Shown: in pieces, positions 23,701 through 37,500 of the stretch
Layout: the number at the start of each line of letters is the position of its first letter
How positions within the stretch are numbered: the first letter of the stretch is position 1
DNA from: Rostratula benghalensis
Lineage: Eukaryota; Chordata; Aves; Charadriiformes; Rostratulidae
Direction: 5' to 3'
Assembly: GCA_013399305.1 (NCBI GenBank)
Contig: VXAI01000015.1
Span: forward strand, 1,373,965 to 1,437,964
Length of the DNA: 64,000 nucleotides
Translations under genes and position numbers: made by a program
The notes under the pieces: generated by a model
What the model saw: the letters and a program-made list of their open reading frames with translations, nothing else
Told to the model about the DNA's origin: nothing
The model's database searches: none

Positions 23701-26700
23701 GTATTTCCCTGTACTTTCTGACTATTGAGCTGGTACAAGAAACACTTACTTTCTGTATTTTGTAGTCAAGTAACCACAGCAGAGGCTCCCCAGGAATCCT
23801 CCTATCCCATAAACAGACACAATGAAGGACCACAACAGCATGATGGTCTCAGGATGGAGGGGAGAGCCATGTCTCTCTATCCAGGTTTCATTAATAAACT
23901 TCCTGATGTGCTGAAATATAAAATGAGATTTGACTAAACAATGGGTATAAGATCCCTTCATATTATTTGGCTGCTGCACTTCAGATTGCTGTGGTTTAAC
24001 CTCCACCATGCAGCTGCTTGCTCACCCCACAAAGGGGAAGAGGGAGAAAAAGAGGGGAAATGAAAAAAAACTTGAGGGTTGAGATAAAAACAGTTTAATA
24101 GAATAATATCACAAAAGGAAAAAGTAACACTATTAATAACACTAATAACAATAATAATAATAATACCAGCCACTCTCAACACTTAGAGAATTGGCACTGT
24201 CCCAAGCAGTGATTGTGGATTTCCACCCCTTGACTAACCCCCATTTATATACTGAGCATGACATTGATGGTATGGAATATTTCATTAGCCATTCCATCTC
24301 TTCTTCTTTGGGAAGATGAAAGAAAGTCCTCTGATAATGGAAACATCACTTAGGTACAACTAAAACTAATAGGTACTCTTTCATTCCCTTCAGTTTCCCA
24401 GCTGAAACCAGGACACAGATCTAGCCTGTAGTTCTAATATTAGACTTCCTTTGAGACTAACTTTCTTAGTAAAACAAAGTAGCTGAGATAAAAATCTTCA
24501 AGTTTGTTATCAGTTACTAAGATTCTTGATGATGGTGCTGAAAGTATATTTTCTGCCTGCCTTTGGAAGCTTTTATACTATGTGGCAATGATTTATTTAA
24601 AACAGGAAGTATCATTCTGTTCTTTAAAGGAGAAGAAGTTCTCTAAGCATTAGATCTAACTGTTAGCCAAAGAAAAGTCATAAATGTTGTCAGCTGAATG
24701 CTCAGTAAATTTGAGATTTGTGGGAGAATAAAGAGGTCAGGGTCTCTATTTTCTGTTTTCAACCTGAGAGAAAGGAGTTCTTACCACAGAAGGATAGTTG
24801 ATGACAGAAATGTGGAATCCATATGGGAAACTACCACCAATTCCCAGCACTAAGATCATTTGAAATAATCCCCGGAATTTAACCTGCAAAGCAAGAATAA
24901 AATGCTCCATCAGCTTCTCATTAGTCTAGATTTGTGCAGGGCCACAATCTTTGTAGCCACACTTGTCCTTCCCCTCCAGAAACCTGCACTGTCCACTTCA
25001 ATTCCTCTTGGAATTTTCAAAAATCTAAATTCCCCGCCTCTAAAATACTGCCAAAGCGCAGTTATCAGTCACAGTGCCATAGCAAGAGTAAGTGCCAGTA
25101 TAGAGTGATAATCTACCACTTTGCAAGGAGAAATAGTTTTAAAAGATATTCCTGATAGTACAGGAATACTGTACAGGAACAGTACATTCACTGTGTGCCT
25201 GCAGTATCTGACGGGTTGACAGTCCTTCATGTGGGGAAGACAGAATCTGTTCCCAGTCTGCAATCTATAGTAACCTATGTACATCAAACCATAACGTTAT
25301 GCCACAAAAGTACAGCATTAAAATTCATTAACACGTTATTGTACACTCTGCTTTCATTTTTGACTGTGTCATATCTTTAAGCATAATAACGAAAAGATCC
25401 TTTTAATATTCAACTTTTTCAAAAAGGCATGAACTACAAAAAGAATAATTTGGAATAGCCTCTGTTGTTGCATTTAAACAAAAGTCTTCCTGAATGACTT
25501 AGGATTTCATTTCTCCTTTCTCAATATTTTATTTTTTCTACCTATTTAACTATGAAGGTATGTTCTTGCATCTTGAAGAACTTGGCATCATCCAGGCTAG
25601 GGAAATACTGCCTGGCTAAAATTTCCTTGGTACAAGGATTAGGGATTGAGATATCCTTCCTGCTTTGATTAACAAAACAATTTTAATTGTAAATAAGAAA
25701 AACCATAACATATAACTGCTTAGACCTTTTTGAGGTATGTGATACCACTGCTTATCTGTCCTGTTTCCAAATGCCTGCAAGGCTAGAGGGAGTTATCCTC
25801 AAACAGCTTAGACAGTACCTAGCAGAGCAAACCTAGAACTATTGTGATTTTTAGCCCCATCAGGATCTGTGCAGCATCCTCTGGGGTTTAACTACCTCTC
25901 CCTTTTTATTCAGCACATTACATACCAGGACAGTAACATCATCTCTGTATAGAGGACACTGTGCTCTGTGTTCTTTTCATGTTAGATACAAACTTCATGA
26001 GCTCACAGCTTTTTGGAGATCAGTGCCTGGATGGAGAAGCTGGTAGAAAATGCCACCAGGCAGAAAAAAAAGTAATGCAAATGTGAATAATGCCAGACTG
26101 GCAGATACTCAGAAGACTCCTTTATGTGATTCTTAGGACGGTCTTTGAAGAGTTTGTTACTTAGCTAGTCCACAGCTGGATTTCCCAAGTTACCACATGA
26201 CAAGAACCAACAATCAAAAGACTTTAAATTTCCTTCAAAATCCTGACTCAAATTCAATGGCTTTGCTAATTGGCAAAAGCATTAAAACAAATTAAGGACT
26301 CACCTTTTTGGGTTTTTCTTCATTGGACTTACAAATTAACAATTTAATACTTAAAAAGGAAAGCAATATAGCTGCTTGCTGGCAGTTGAGAAACAAGAAC
26401 TAATTATCACTTCTTCCCTATTTAATACTATAGAAACACTTGATGGATTTTACTAATTATCTTTGGATGAAATGAGGGAATATTTTTTTTATTTTAAAGC
26501 TCATGTCATTCATTTCTTAACCTTTTGCTGTACAGTTAATATATTCATTACTTTGGGAGTTAATCAGAGTGCTTAATAATTATTATGTTCAGTAATTCAG
26601 AACACAAAAGTACATTAACATTGTCAGTTGTGGAACTGCTAGGACTATTGTTAGATTTTATTTTATTTTATTTTATGGAAGAGACGATGCAACATGATTT

Positions 26701-26868
26701 TCATGGCCCCAAGCCCTATTGTTCTTTATGTTTAAATGCAGAAGAAAAATATGGTTTCTTATTTAAGGAACCTGGATTTTCAGTATTACATTAGCTTTGT
26801 CCTTTATAAGTCAGACCCATGAGAAAAAGGGACCAGATACTCACCAGGTCAGAAAAGAAGGTGGCCAT
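17758..26868 (-). CDS. SLC2A11L: SLC2A11-like copy A, class II facilitative sugar transporter (12 exons, 499 aa)
   Basis: GLUT11-family 12-helix major facilitator for hexoses or polyols at the plasma membrane. Exons, minus strand: 26845-26868 (ATG at 26868; MATFFSDL), 24785-24883, 23750-23910, 22055-22179, 21670-21799, 20956-21104, 20201-20388, 19942-20052, 19321-19422, 19081-19156, 18264-18391, 17758-17964. The sum is 1500 bp with every junction in frame. Landmarks: INETW at 47-51 (N-glycosylation sequon between TM1 and TM2), [13 protein letters not shown] at 145-157, CGINAI ending at 293 in TM7, DRFGRK at 334-339, PETKG at 458-462, C-terminus FCTKL. Odd points: the usual GRK/GKK motif after TM2 reads YRKKK at 93-97 (Gly lost), and the usual PESPR reads PDSPS at 211-215. 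For exon 10 the upstream acceptor was chosen because it restores the 76-bp length of B, C and D. An LTR sits in intron 2 and an (ATTTT)4 run at 26655-26675 in intron 1. Orthology to a named avian SLC2A11 or SLC2A11B is undecided. Confidence 0.93.
23987..24415 (-). mobile_element. Solo LTR, ERVL-like endogenous retrovirus, in intron 2 of copy A
   Basis: 429-bp element with TG...CA ends and a 5-bp target-site duplication, CAGAT at 23982-23986 and 24416-24420. On the minus strand it has a TATATAAA-type box (near 24242-24250), then a TTAAACTG segment before a TTTTTATCTCAACCC stretch, the layout of a common avian LTR family I recognise. There is no internal retroviral coding sequence, so it is a solo LTR left by recombination. 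It includes an AAT-rich microsatellite at about 24127-24165. Its transcriptional sense is the same as the host gene. Confidence 0.8.
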
Positions 26869-26931
26869 CTCCTATGAAAGAGCCAATTTCTGTTGCTTTA
26901 CTGGCTAGTACCTGCCAAAAGAACCAAATGC

Positions 26932-26944
26932 TTGCATTATGCAA
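26932..26944. promoter_or_regulatory. Palindrome TTGCATTATGCAA upstream of copy A
   Basis: Symmetric except for the centre base, 64 bp upstream of the copy A start codon. The half-site ATGCAA resembles POU and C/EBP half-sites. Function is a guess from position. Confidence 0.3.
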
Positions 26945-27050
26945 TACCAACGTCAGTGATCTAGTCCCATGTTACTGAAGTTAAATTTTACTTCAAGGGG
27001 TTTTGAGTTAATTACACATATTTCAGCTGTTGTACAAAGTTTAGAATTGT

Positions 27051-27066
27051 TGGATTAAATATTTCA
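27051..27066 (-). promoter_or_regulatory. Shared promoter-like element upstream of copy A
   Basis: TGGATTAAATATTTCA on the plus strand; the minus strand contains ATATTTAATCC, a TATA-like string overlapping a TAATCC homeodomain core. It lies 183 bp upstream of the start codon. The identical 16-mer is 181 bp upstream of copy B, and a 12/16 version is 176 bp upstream of copy C. Confidence 0.55.
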
Positions 27067-30000
27067 ACCACTGGTTTTATTTAGCCCAAGTAAACAATAT
27101 GGTCTCCCTTGCAGGGAACCTGTATACTTTATGAACTCTATCTTGTGCTTGGGAGATAGGGAACCGAGACATGGATTTTAAACAGAAATCCAATAATCAT
27201 AACTTGATTAGTTTTCCGTATAAGCTGAGAAACATAAAGACAAAGTTATCTGTTGGAAATCTTAGATGAGGCTTGGACAGTGAACTATAGGACTTTGACA
27301 TATAATAGGAAAGAGCTATTCTTTCTTCATGTGACAGCAACTAGAGCACATCGTAACTTAATCATTACTTAAAGGAATTTAAATGCTCCATCATTTTGGA
27401 ATGGGGTGCAAACTTAATGATTCCAGAGTGGCACACCAAGTTGGACCCGCTAAATATTTAATAGGAGCTGATCTTCCTTTGCTGGGAGAGGAAGATTCAA
27501 CATCATGCACAGTTTTGTCTGGCATTTCTGTTAGTCACTATATTTATTTCTGTGTCTGTAATAAAAAAAATCTGAAACTGTCCTGTAACCTCCATAGCTG
27601 CATTGATGTCTCTTCCTTCAGACAGAAAATTTTCAGGCTTTAACTTCATTTATTTCATGATTAAGAGGGGTTTATATATATTTAGTTGATAAATGGCTTA
27701 GTTATCATTTGCCATATACATTTCAGTTAAAGAAAATGAGGATGAAAAAATCATAAAAGGCTTATTGGCTACAGTCATATTTACTAGAAAATACATCACA
27801 CACAAAGAATATTCACAGATTCTCTAGCAATTGAAATGTAGAATGTATCACCACCAGGCCATTTCTCTAATTGTTCTGCAGTCCTCATATTGAAGTTGAC
27901 TTTATTGTTAATATTTGCTGAAAGTTCATGGCGAGTTTTTTTCCAGGCTTGGTTCTTTAGCAGATAAGCTGTTGTCAGAACTTATGTTCCTTTAATGGGA
28001 CATAGACCATTCCTTTGATACTAAGAATTAATTTCCTTTTCTGTAAAGTCATACAAAGTTGAAACAACATAATATGCTTCTGACAAAGGAAACAAATGCC
28101 ATGTTAGCTGCTAGTATCTGCCTTAATTAGATGATACTGGGAGAAGACAGAAGCAGGCAATAATAGCGTGGGACATTCCTTCTCAAGCCTGTTGCACATG
28201 TTCTCTTATGCTCTACTTCACCCACTTCTAGTTAGTATACTTTACACATACTGTAACTTTTACTCTTTGCTCTACTTTGGGTAGGTTAAAAGTCTTCCTC
28301 CCAAAAATGCTTAATGCATAATGTCTTTTGCATTTACATCACTTAGTTTTCTGTGCTGCTTCTGTGCTCTTATTACTTACAGTGTGCTAAGGCCCCCTTT
28401 ATTAAATGTGCAGTTTCATAATTAGTGCTAATAACAGATACCCTTTACTCTTAATTGTGATCAGTACAGTAAATCTCCCAACATCAGGCCATTCAGTAAT
28501 TTTTCTTGCAATTTTACAGTCATGTGTGACACATATGTACAAAGCTGTGCTAAACCTTCCTTAATACAGGCCAATGAGATGATTTTTTGAGTGTGTCTAG
28601 CTGACAGCAGTTCACTGATCCAGTTTTAAATGTTTATGTCTGCCACAATTAGAGTCAGTATTTGAGACCTATTTTACTTATCATCTGGAGTCTCTGGAAG
28701 AAAATGTACATGTAGTGCTCCTGAAACTTCTGAATGACTGAATTCTTTGTCACCTCCCATGTATATTTATTTGAATCATACCTTTTTGCTGTTTCCTCCC
28801 TTGACCAGTTACCAGAATACAGGTCTTGCTCCACTGAGCACAAGCAAAGGTTGACCTGTGGTCCAAATAGCTGTTCCACTTCGTTGTCACATTAATGTTC
28901 CAGAGGGCATCCACTCGCTTCCTGGTGAGGGTCTTATGGGGAAGGCTTTTCTAATAACATCGAATGAATAACTGAGGTGAGAGAAATGGCTCACTAGAGA
29001 GTCACTGCAGCGATGCTACATCATACTGCTCTGCTTACGTTTCCAAAGACTTCAGGTACTGTTGTAATGGAATGAAAGGTGTTTTCAGAATGACTGGTTA
29101 GGAAAAGAGAATTCTGTTTTGCAAAAAGTTGAGATTCCCTCTCTATATTGGTAGATGTCTCCAAATGACTGTTAGTTTTTCATCATGTATATGTAGATGG
29201 AACACTACAAAATTATTGAGCTTTTCTGACTTTAAGGACAATCCATGTTTTGAAGATTATTTTTTAGTGAGAAGTCTTAAGTGTCTTTCAATACTAAAGA
29301 GAGGAATAATGAAAAACCCCAAACAAGAAAAGGTATGCACACCAATAACTTTTTCTCTTTTCATCTGTCCCTAAGGGAGATCCTGATGTTGGGAAAGAAA
29401 CATTTGTAGAGGCCAGAAGTTTCATTACAAGGCAATCTGCCATTTTAATTATGTTTAACATTTCTGATTAAAAATAAGCAGCAGTTAAAATGAACAATTA
29501 AATTAATATTTTTAATAACCTTATTTGAGTTGAAGTCAAAGCAGTATCAGAGATAAACCCACTTATTTTACTGTGCAATCTAGAAGTTGGATTTCAATTT
29601 GTATTGTGTGCTCCACAGTGAGCCTTAGCTTTGTTCCTGTTCTTCCTCATAGTATTGCTTTGCTACTAGGACTGTGTGAGCCTCTCATTAATAAAAGGAA
29701 ATGTGCAGAATATTAGATACCTTCTAAAGAAAAGTCCCATGAGTTCACACACTTCAAAACAAGTTTCTGGTGCAATTAATGCCTGTGGTACTTTACAAGA
29801 TCAGGCTATCCCTTTAGGTTTACAAAATTTTTTTACCTTTAACGAGGTATAGCAGGAAGAAAAATTAGGAACTCAATATCAGATTGCCTTGAAGATCATT
29901 CACAGTTTGAAAGCCTGCAGTATTTGAACTCAAGCACATATGTTGATTGTAGATTGGTGTAGAAAATTATAATGCACCCATTCCTATAAGAGAGATCACT

Positions 30001-31525
30001 GAGTATGGTATACAATACAGTTAGAAAACTTTCCTATGATATGTTTTAACATATTCTCTTTGTTTCCTTATCTTTATGCACACTTAATGCTTGTAAGAAC
30101 TGGCAGAACTCCTATGAGAGACTGTAAATTAAACCATAAATTGTTGTTGGAAATGCTTAGATCAAAGCCTTAGAAGTTCCTTATGTTGGAATTACACTTC
30201 CTACTTTTACCTTAAATTTTACCTAGCTGTATGAATCTGACAAAATATTCAAGGCATAAAATATTTACAGTCATCTCTACAGCTGTCAATCAGTATCTAC
30301 ACTTGCAATGAATAATAACTGAAGAATCTGTACTTATTGGACATCCCTGCAATCTGAGTATATGTGATCACTTTTTAGTCATGGTAGAGAAATACAATCC
30401 AGGCAGGAGCCCTGCATGTATCCAAGAGCTGAGGATGTGACTGAGCTTTTGCTGGCAGTCTGCTCTACACACAGTAGGGTACTGTACAGATACCTTTAAG
30501 AGAAACTGTAAAGCAACACTGTAAAGCAACAGCTGCTCTGTTGCAGCCAGGAGTTCTAGTCTGGGACAGGTAGCTGAAAGTCACACAAAGGCAAGTAGCA
30601 GCTAAATTTGCTATGGGATTCACAGCCTATGAGACATCTGTGGGAACTCTGATCCTGGAATAGGAGTTACAGATTCGAGATTATGGCAGTGATGGGCAAG
30701 ATAGCACAGAGTATATAAATGACTATAGGTGCTTGTGTTTTGTCGTCTCAGGATTCCACTCACGTGTCCTTTAGTTGTATGGCCATTGAAAGACACTATT
30801 CCTTGAGAACAGTTTTATAGTAACTTTTCCCCCATGTTTTTCGTGAACAAGTCTGAGCTTAGAATCAAAGGGGTGAGTTTTTAGTAAAAAAATAAATTTA
30901 AGTCAAAGAAAGGGTGGCTGCTGACATGGAAAACTTCAGTCCAAAAGCGTTGAAATCTGTCAAACTAGATACAACACAGGGACAACATGGCATTATGCAT
31001 GGGAACCTGGCAAGGTTTGATTTTTCAGTTGAGTCTAGAGAAACAAAGAATTACTTTCCTATTCCACTAAATTTTTCCCTTAATCTCTTATGGATTGAAC
31101 CCAAGCTAGAGATAGCAAGCCAAGAACTTTACTATTCCCATTTCTGGGTTGTAAAAACACACTCAGAAATCATAGAGAGGGAATCACAGATCTTCCCTTT
31201 CTCTGTGGCCAGCAGAGTGTCTATAAATTCTACATGTAGTTTCAGTGTGTATTAGTTGCTCTGTTAAGAAGAGATTTACACATCAGCAAGTTAAGCCAAA
31301 ATGGTCATGATTCACTGGAGTCTATCCTGTTAGGATCAGCCATCATCCCTTTTCTAAGCTGTCCAGAGTGGAGTGCTTGAGAAAGGTGCTGGTTTGGCAA
31401 AATGGGAACCTTGTAAGTGACAGATATGAAAGCTGACAGTGCATTCGGACCGACACGGTAGTCAGAAAACGACAAATGTCTTTTTTCCTTCCTTTAAAGA
31501 AAGGCTGACTCCCCCTAACGGCCAG
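27067..31525. other. Intergenic between copies A and B
   Basis: About 4.5 kb, AT-rich. Short open frames (e.g. 28655-28879 minus, 30914-31255 plus) match nothing I recognise and lack splice context. No SLC2A11 exon remnant or repeat family seen. Confidence 0.4.
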
Positions 31526-34500
31526 TCAAAGCCTGGTGCAGATGGTGTAATCCTCTGTGACACGATGTGGAGTTGTCAGAACACGCTTCTTTTTAAAGTT
31601 TAGCTTATTGAATTCTTCTGTGATTTCCACGATGGATTTCCCTTTCGTTTCTGGAAGGAATAAGTGGATAATTACCCCTGAAGTGAAAAGTACCCCCATA
31701 AAAATGAGGAAGCAGAAGTGCTTGAGTCTTTCCTGCAGGGAAGAACAAAATGAGAAAGTAAGAAAGATGATCTTTTTTTTTTTTTTTTTTTTTTTTATCA
31801 CTTTCTTGGCATAGTTTTTGTATTTGGGTTCCAATGTATTTTGAATTAGATAAGGAGTTCTTTGTATTTTGACCTTTGACAAATATTTCAATCTAAGTAA
31901 GTGTCTTGGGCAAATCAGGGACCTTCAGTTGCAAAAGTGGACAGGAGAGAGCAGATTCCAAGGCCACTCTAACATGGCATTGCCATCTCCTGCTGCTCTT
32001 CTTCCTGCTCCCATGGCTGACTTCAGCTTAGCGCCCCCGGGGAATGTCTTGGGGAAAGTCACTCACCACAATGAATGGGAAGGTTGTTCCGATTACAAAG
32101 ACGCCCAGCCAGTTCAGAACTGCACTGATCACAAAGGCAGGTGGTCTGCATGACAGCTTGAAAATTTCAATCCTAATGGAAACTGTGGCACCAGCTGAAA
32201 GGAAATAAGAATGAGAATTATTACTTGTTGATATGTTCGATTTGAACATTTGGTTTGTTACTGTTACACAGTCAGTAAATAGGTGCTACTGTCATGGATT
32301 GGCATTCAAAAGCCTTGAGTATGTTGCTCCTTTTTAGAAAGAAAGTATTTGTGGCGTCTTATAAACTGCTAGGCATGATTTATTAGAGTGGTAAACTTTT
32401 CAAATACATTTACTGCAGAGATTAAAGAATTAAGTCATTAACACTTGAGAAAGTCTGACATCTCATGAAAGAAGCTGTGTAAGGGTGGAATAACAATTAA
32501 TATTACTAACAAGAATTCCCAGCATGATACTGCTGGATCACTAATGAAGGATCTTGGATTCAGTTTCTGGCTATTTCAGTTATGTTTTGAAGTCACAGGA
32601 CTTTGACAGCTTTGAGTTAGGAAAATAATTCAACACTGCCATATGGGAAGGCAAGTATTTTAAAAATGCATAGGCTTTAAAAAAATAATTAAAGAGGACT
32701 AAGTAGCATATGCTAGGAAAAGAATTATTCAAAATTAGGTCTTCTGAATTGCTGTCTATGTGGGATAAGTTGTAACATTACACAACACTGAATTTAAAAG
32801 AACTCTTGCTTTTCTCTTTTTCTAGTAATAATAATAATAATAAAAAAATCTTTTACCCATCTGCTTTCGCTCTATTTTTGCTGTATTTTTCCAGTGAGGG
32901 CTTTTTTCTGTGTTCCTTTCCTCTTGTCAGCAAAACCCAAACCTGATGGCATTGTAGTTTGTGGCCAATGATTGGACCCATGATGTTTAAATGACTACAG
33001 GACTCAGTTAAATTAATTTACCTATGCTAAATGTTACGCAATAGTATGCATTATTTTACTAGCCATATTAATAAGTGTGCATGACTTGATTCCTTAATTT
33101 CTTTTGAATGAGTACTTACCTGGCCCAACTCCAAAGACAACAGCAAACAAGATAATCAGACAAAGGCTGCAGTATGGCATCCAGAAATACCAGTCCTGGG
33201 GAAAAAAAACCAAAAACCAAAACCCAAACCACTATAACAAACTTCTGTGTGAAATGTGTTAATCACCATAGGTGAGAAATGCTGCTTTTTTCCCAACACT
33301 ATCACCCCAAGAAAAAATATAGTGTGCAGGAACTGTCACAGAAATGTGAGTGCTGTTTCTTGTGGACAGAGCAGTGAGGTCTTTGTTAGGGGAGTAGAGA
33401 AGCAGGTTTGTTAGTGTAGAGCAACTGTCAAGCTTGGAAGGATTTGATTAAAGGAAGTCTGAATACTACTTTTCCACTCATTTGTTTTTAACCCACAGTG
33501 CTTTCCCCAATCTTTAGAGATATGGGAACACCAAATCATATCTCTCTTTACTTTAAGTGATAGGTTCAATAACTGGTACTGAAAAGGAACTTTCCTAGAT
33601 CTTAGTCAAGAAGGTATGAGACTTGATACTTTAGTGAAACAGATTTCTCTCTCCTATGTTTGAGATCCTTCATGAAAGAAGCAAAACTGGAAGTCTGCTG
33701 CCACCTTGCTTCAAGACTAATTTTACAGCAGCATCTATAGAGCAGCTTTTGGATGAATACTGGTAACCCAGGGGACCCACTTTTGAAGAAGCTATAGCAG
33801 TGACACAGTTTTATAAAAGTGAACTGGTCTACAGTCTGTGAACAGAAATGTGTATTCCCAATATCTTCTGCAGCAAAGTTAAATTTCAAATTACCTGGGT
33901 TTTTCTTGTTACTTGTTAAAAAACTGCATGAATGGAAAGGGCCAATTTCTTAGGACTGCCTTTTGAGCCATGCTGCCCCCTGTTTGATCCTTATGTCTGA
34001 TGATATCAGGAATCAGTGCTCGTCTCCAAGTATTTTATGTGCTCTTTGCTGAGCTCACGGGATGATGTTGAAAGGAAGGTAGAGTGAAGGTTTACTCCTA
34101 TGCAACAGACAGGCTTGATCTTTAGGATATTCGCCTCTAGCTGTCCCAGAGGGTAAGCTGTTAACACAGAAGTTATTTTGGCACTTTTAAGCCTTACTTT
34201 CCTTTCTCAGTGGCAGGGTCCTGCCTGTGAGCAGAGGTTAGAAACAGAATACATAATAGATAGAGATCTGCCATGAGATGAGTTTCCTTACCTGTAGGGA
34301 GAGAGTCACTGTGATACCAGCTAGCAGTGAACCCATGATCAAATAGCCTCCTCTTAGGAGCACTTTCCTGCCCAGTCGCTCAATGATGGAGCTCTGAAGG
34401 ACAGCAATCACACTGGTATCAGTGCCAGAAGAACAAATTGTGACCCATTCCCATTGTAATGTGACTTACACAGACTACAGCAGCTACGAGTTCAGAGAGC

Positions 34501-37500
34501 CCAACAGAGAGGGTCATGTATGAAATCATTCTTTCATCAAAGCCGGCTGCCTGGAGGACTTCAAAAGTATAAAAATAGATCTGGAAAAAAGCCCATAAAA
34601 CAGTAAGAGAAGAAAAGAGCTTAAGATTAAGATTCTTACCCATGTCTGTGTGACACTGCCCTAGATGGGAGCTGCTAGCCAAGGAGCATGCTGCTCAGCT
34701 TTGGAGTGAGCTAGAATTCTACACTCCTTTTGGTAGTATTCACTTTTTATCAGGCAAAACCATTTAAAAATCTAATTAATTAATTTTATAAAAGATAAGA
34801 TGCTGATATAAAAGGACCTCCAGCTGCTGCATTGTAATTCAATTTACAGAGTCTGGATTTAGATACTTTTAGAAACAGTGAGGTATTTCATCACTTCTGA
34901 CCCCATCCAGAAACATTACTGTAGGATATATTTTTCTCTCTCAAGAAAGAAGAGCATGTGTTATGGCGTCATGAGGGGGTAATATAAGCATCTTTTCTTT
35001 TGGAGTATCTCCGCTACTGTTGGGAGATATGCTGGAATGATAAAGATTCCAGTTTAAGCTGTCTTAGACTCATCTGTGTATTTTCTTTGCAGATGTTGCT
35101 CCACTGTGATATTAGAAGAATCATGCAGGCAATTGCAAAGCTGTAGCTTCAAAACAATCCCAGATAAGTGCTGCTGTGAGGAAGAGGAGGAGAACTGCAG
35201 AAGCTGCCAAAACAGTGAGCATGCTCGTTGATTAAAGGTAGAATGAGCATACTGCCATCCCAACATCTTAGGATGCTAAGAACCAGGGGGCAAATAGCAG
35301 CAGTAACATAAAACTACATTGCAGATTTTGCCAATATGAGGTAGGCTCATTTGTAAGAGCAGGTTCTGGGGCCTTGTAACAGCTTCCAAAAATGGCTGTT
35401 AAATAAGTCTAACTATCAAGGAAGGTGACACCAGCAAGGACCAAGAACTGGGCAAAGGAATGTTACATGAAGAGCCTGGCCAAGCTTTGCAAACTGCTGC
35501 TGCCTCCCTGTAGCAGGGTTGGTAGACAGCAAGTTGTGGCCTGAGAAGTCTGAGAAAAATGGAGGGAACTCCTGGGAGCAATGATGTCTCATTTCAGATT
35601 GTCATTAAGCGTTTTGAGTCTTTAAGGGGGAAATACACTCAACTGCATTGATGCCACATAGCTGAACTGTGGCGGTCAGAATAACTATCATGTACAGCTG
35701 CCAACGGAAAGCTGGTTCTTTCATTAGCTCCAGGACACTCAAGATCTTGGTGTTTTTCATTGTTGCCTTCTCTTTCATGATGTCATCAATCTCTGCTTGG
35801 TGATGGCCTTCACCCCAAAGCTGCCTTATGGCTGTGGAGGAGAAGGAGAGCGAGATCTGCCATGTTAATTCGTCTCTTGTTTGTTGCCTAAGGAGTTTGT
35901 TGAGTAGGTGATGCACATGCCTAGCAGCACAGCATGCATGGGCTGTGGCTGTGGTGTGAGGCAGAGATATTCTAAAGTTCCCTCCTGCACAGGGGGACCT
36001 AGTGGGGTGCACAGTGTGTCCCTCCCTGCCCATGGGTCCACTTTTCTCCCTTCCTCCTTCTCTCAGGGTATAAGCAGGGTACACAGCCAACAACCAGAGC
36101 TGAGGGGTGCCTTGTGGATCCCTGCAGTGCAAACAGCCATTTATCATTTATCATCAGACTGACTGCATGAGTAGTGTCAGCTGAATGTGAAAGGTTTTGT
36201 AATACAGAACTGTAAAGAGAGGTAGTTTCATGATCTATGTGGAGACCGCAACAAAAATATACTTAGGTATTTACAGAGTCATCTTAAAATGAGCAAGGAA
36301 GAACCTTGTTCTGCTTACTTTTTTCCATAAAAAGAGAGTAAACATTACAAAACAACTGAAAGTCAAGTGAGGAGCAAGAACCTGGAGCCCTCAGTTACCT
36401 TTTTTGCAGCCTTCCTGATCTCCTTTATGCATGAGGAGATATGGTGGAGACTCTGGGAAGAAGGGCAGAGTGACAAGCTGGACCAGTGCTGGAAATCCAC
36501 AGGAGGCCATCAGCATGGGCCAGAGGGACTGGCTGCCCAGCAACTCCCTGGCAGGGATAAAACATTTGTGTAGAATAAATGTTTACTGCATTGTTTTTGA
36601 GGAGAGAAAAGAATAGATGGAAAAGCAGAAGTAGCAGCAAAAGGTAGAGGAGACAGACAGTAATTGGGTGACACATCAATTGTATTATACCTTTGTCCTG
36701 AAATTTGCCCTGCAGCTTTTCCCAGTGACCAAAAGAAAGAGGAAGTAGAGTTTGCAAATCCACGTAACTTCCTAGGGGAAATTTCCCCAACATATTGATG
36801 ATGTAGAGGAACACAGAGACCTTGGGGTGAGGAGAGAATTATGTGAGAGAAAAAGAAGACATTCATAACCACTGGAAATAAAATTGCATGTAAATAATTA
36901 AGCACTACAGAATATGGCTGCCTCATGCACCAAATTGTTGCTCATACCTCAGACCACATATGAGATTTTTCAGGACTAGATTTTCTAACCCTTTCACAAA
37001 CATGTTTGATTCCTGTTGTCTGTGCGTGGTGCAGTTTCCTGATGTTAAGAAATGTACAGCTTTCCCTTTGGGGTATAGGTGTAGCCTCATCATAGGATCT
37101 CTTGTGAGCCTTGGCCTGTTCTAATAGACACAGATGAGACAAATGCTCAACAACTAACTCTGTAGAAGTATTTAGTTTGGTCTTAGTTAAAGCACATTAT
37201 CTCAGCCTTTTCTGACACACTGCTATTGAATAGCTGTATGGTAGATCCATAGCAGATTAAAATATAGTGTTGATTTGTACATGATTTGGGGGGGATTTCT
37301 TTTCCTCCATCTGGCAATTATTTTGATGACTTCAGGATGTTTCCAGCTATTAGTGAAGTACTGACATGCTGAAAACTAGTGTGGGAATAAGAGCTTGTTC
37401 CTCATATGGTGGTCACAGCCTCTTTTATCTGTTTTGAAAGCAACACGTTCAGCTCCTGCTTTTATGTGATGTCAAAGCAGTGGAGATATGCAGTCTCTTT

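Noticed and set aside
30914..31255. 113-aa plus-strand frame between copies A and B
   Set aside because: No recognisable domain, no splice context or promoter; consistent with chance in AT-rich intergenic DNA.
35605..36147. 180-aa minus-strand frame as a single long exon
   Set aside because: Only 35644-35831 is exon 7 of copy B; the rest is intron read-through with no similarity to the paralogs.
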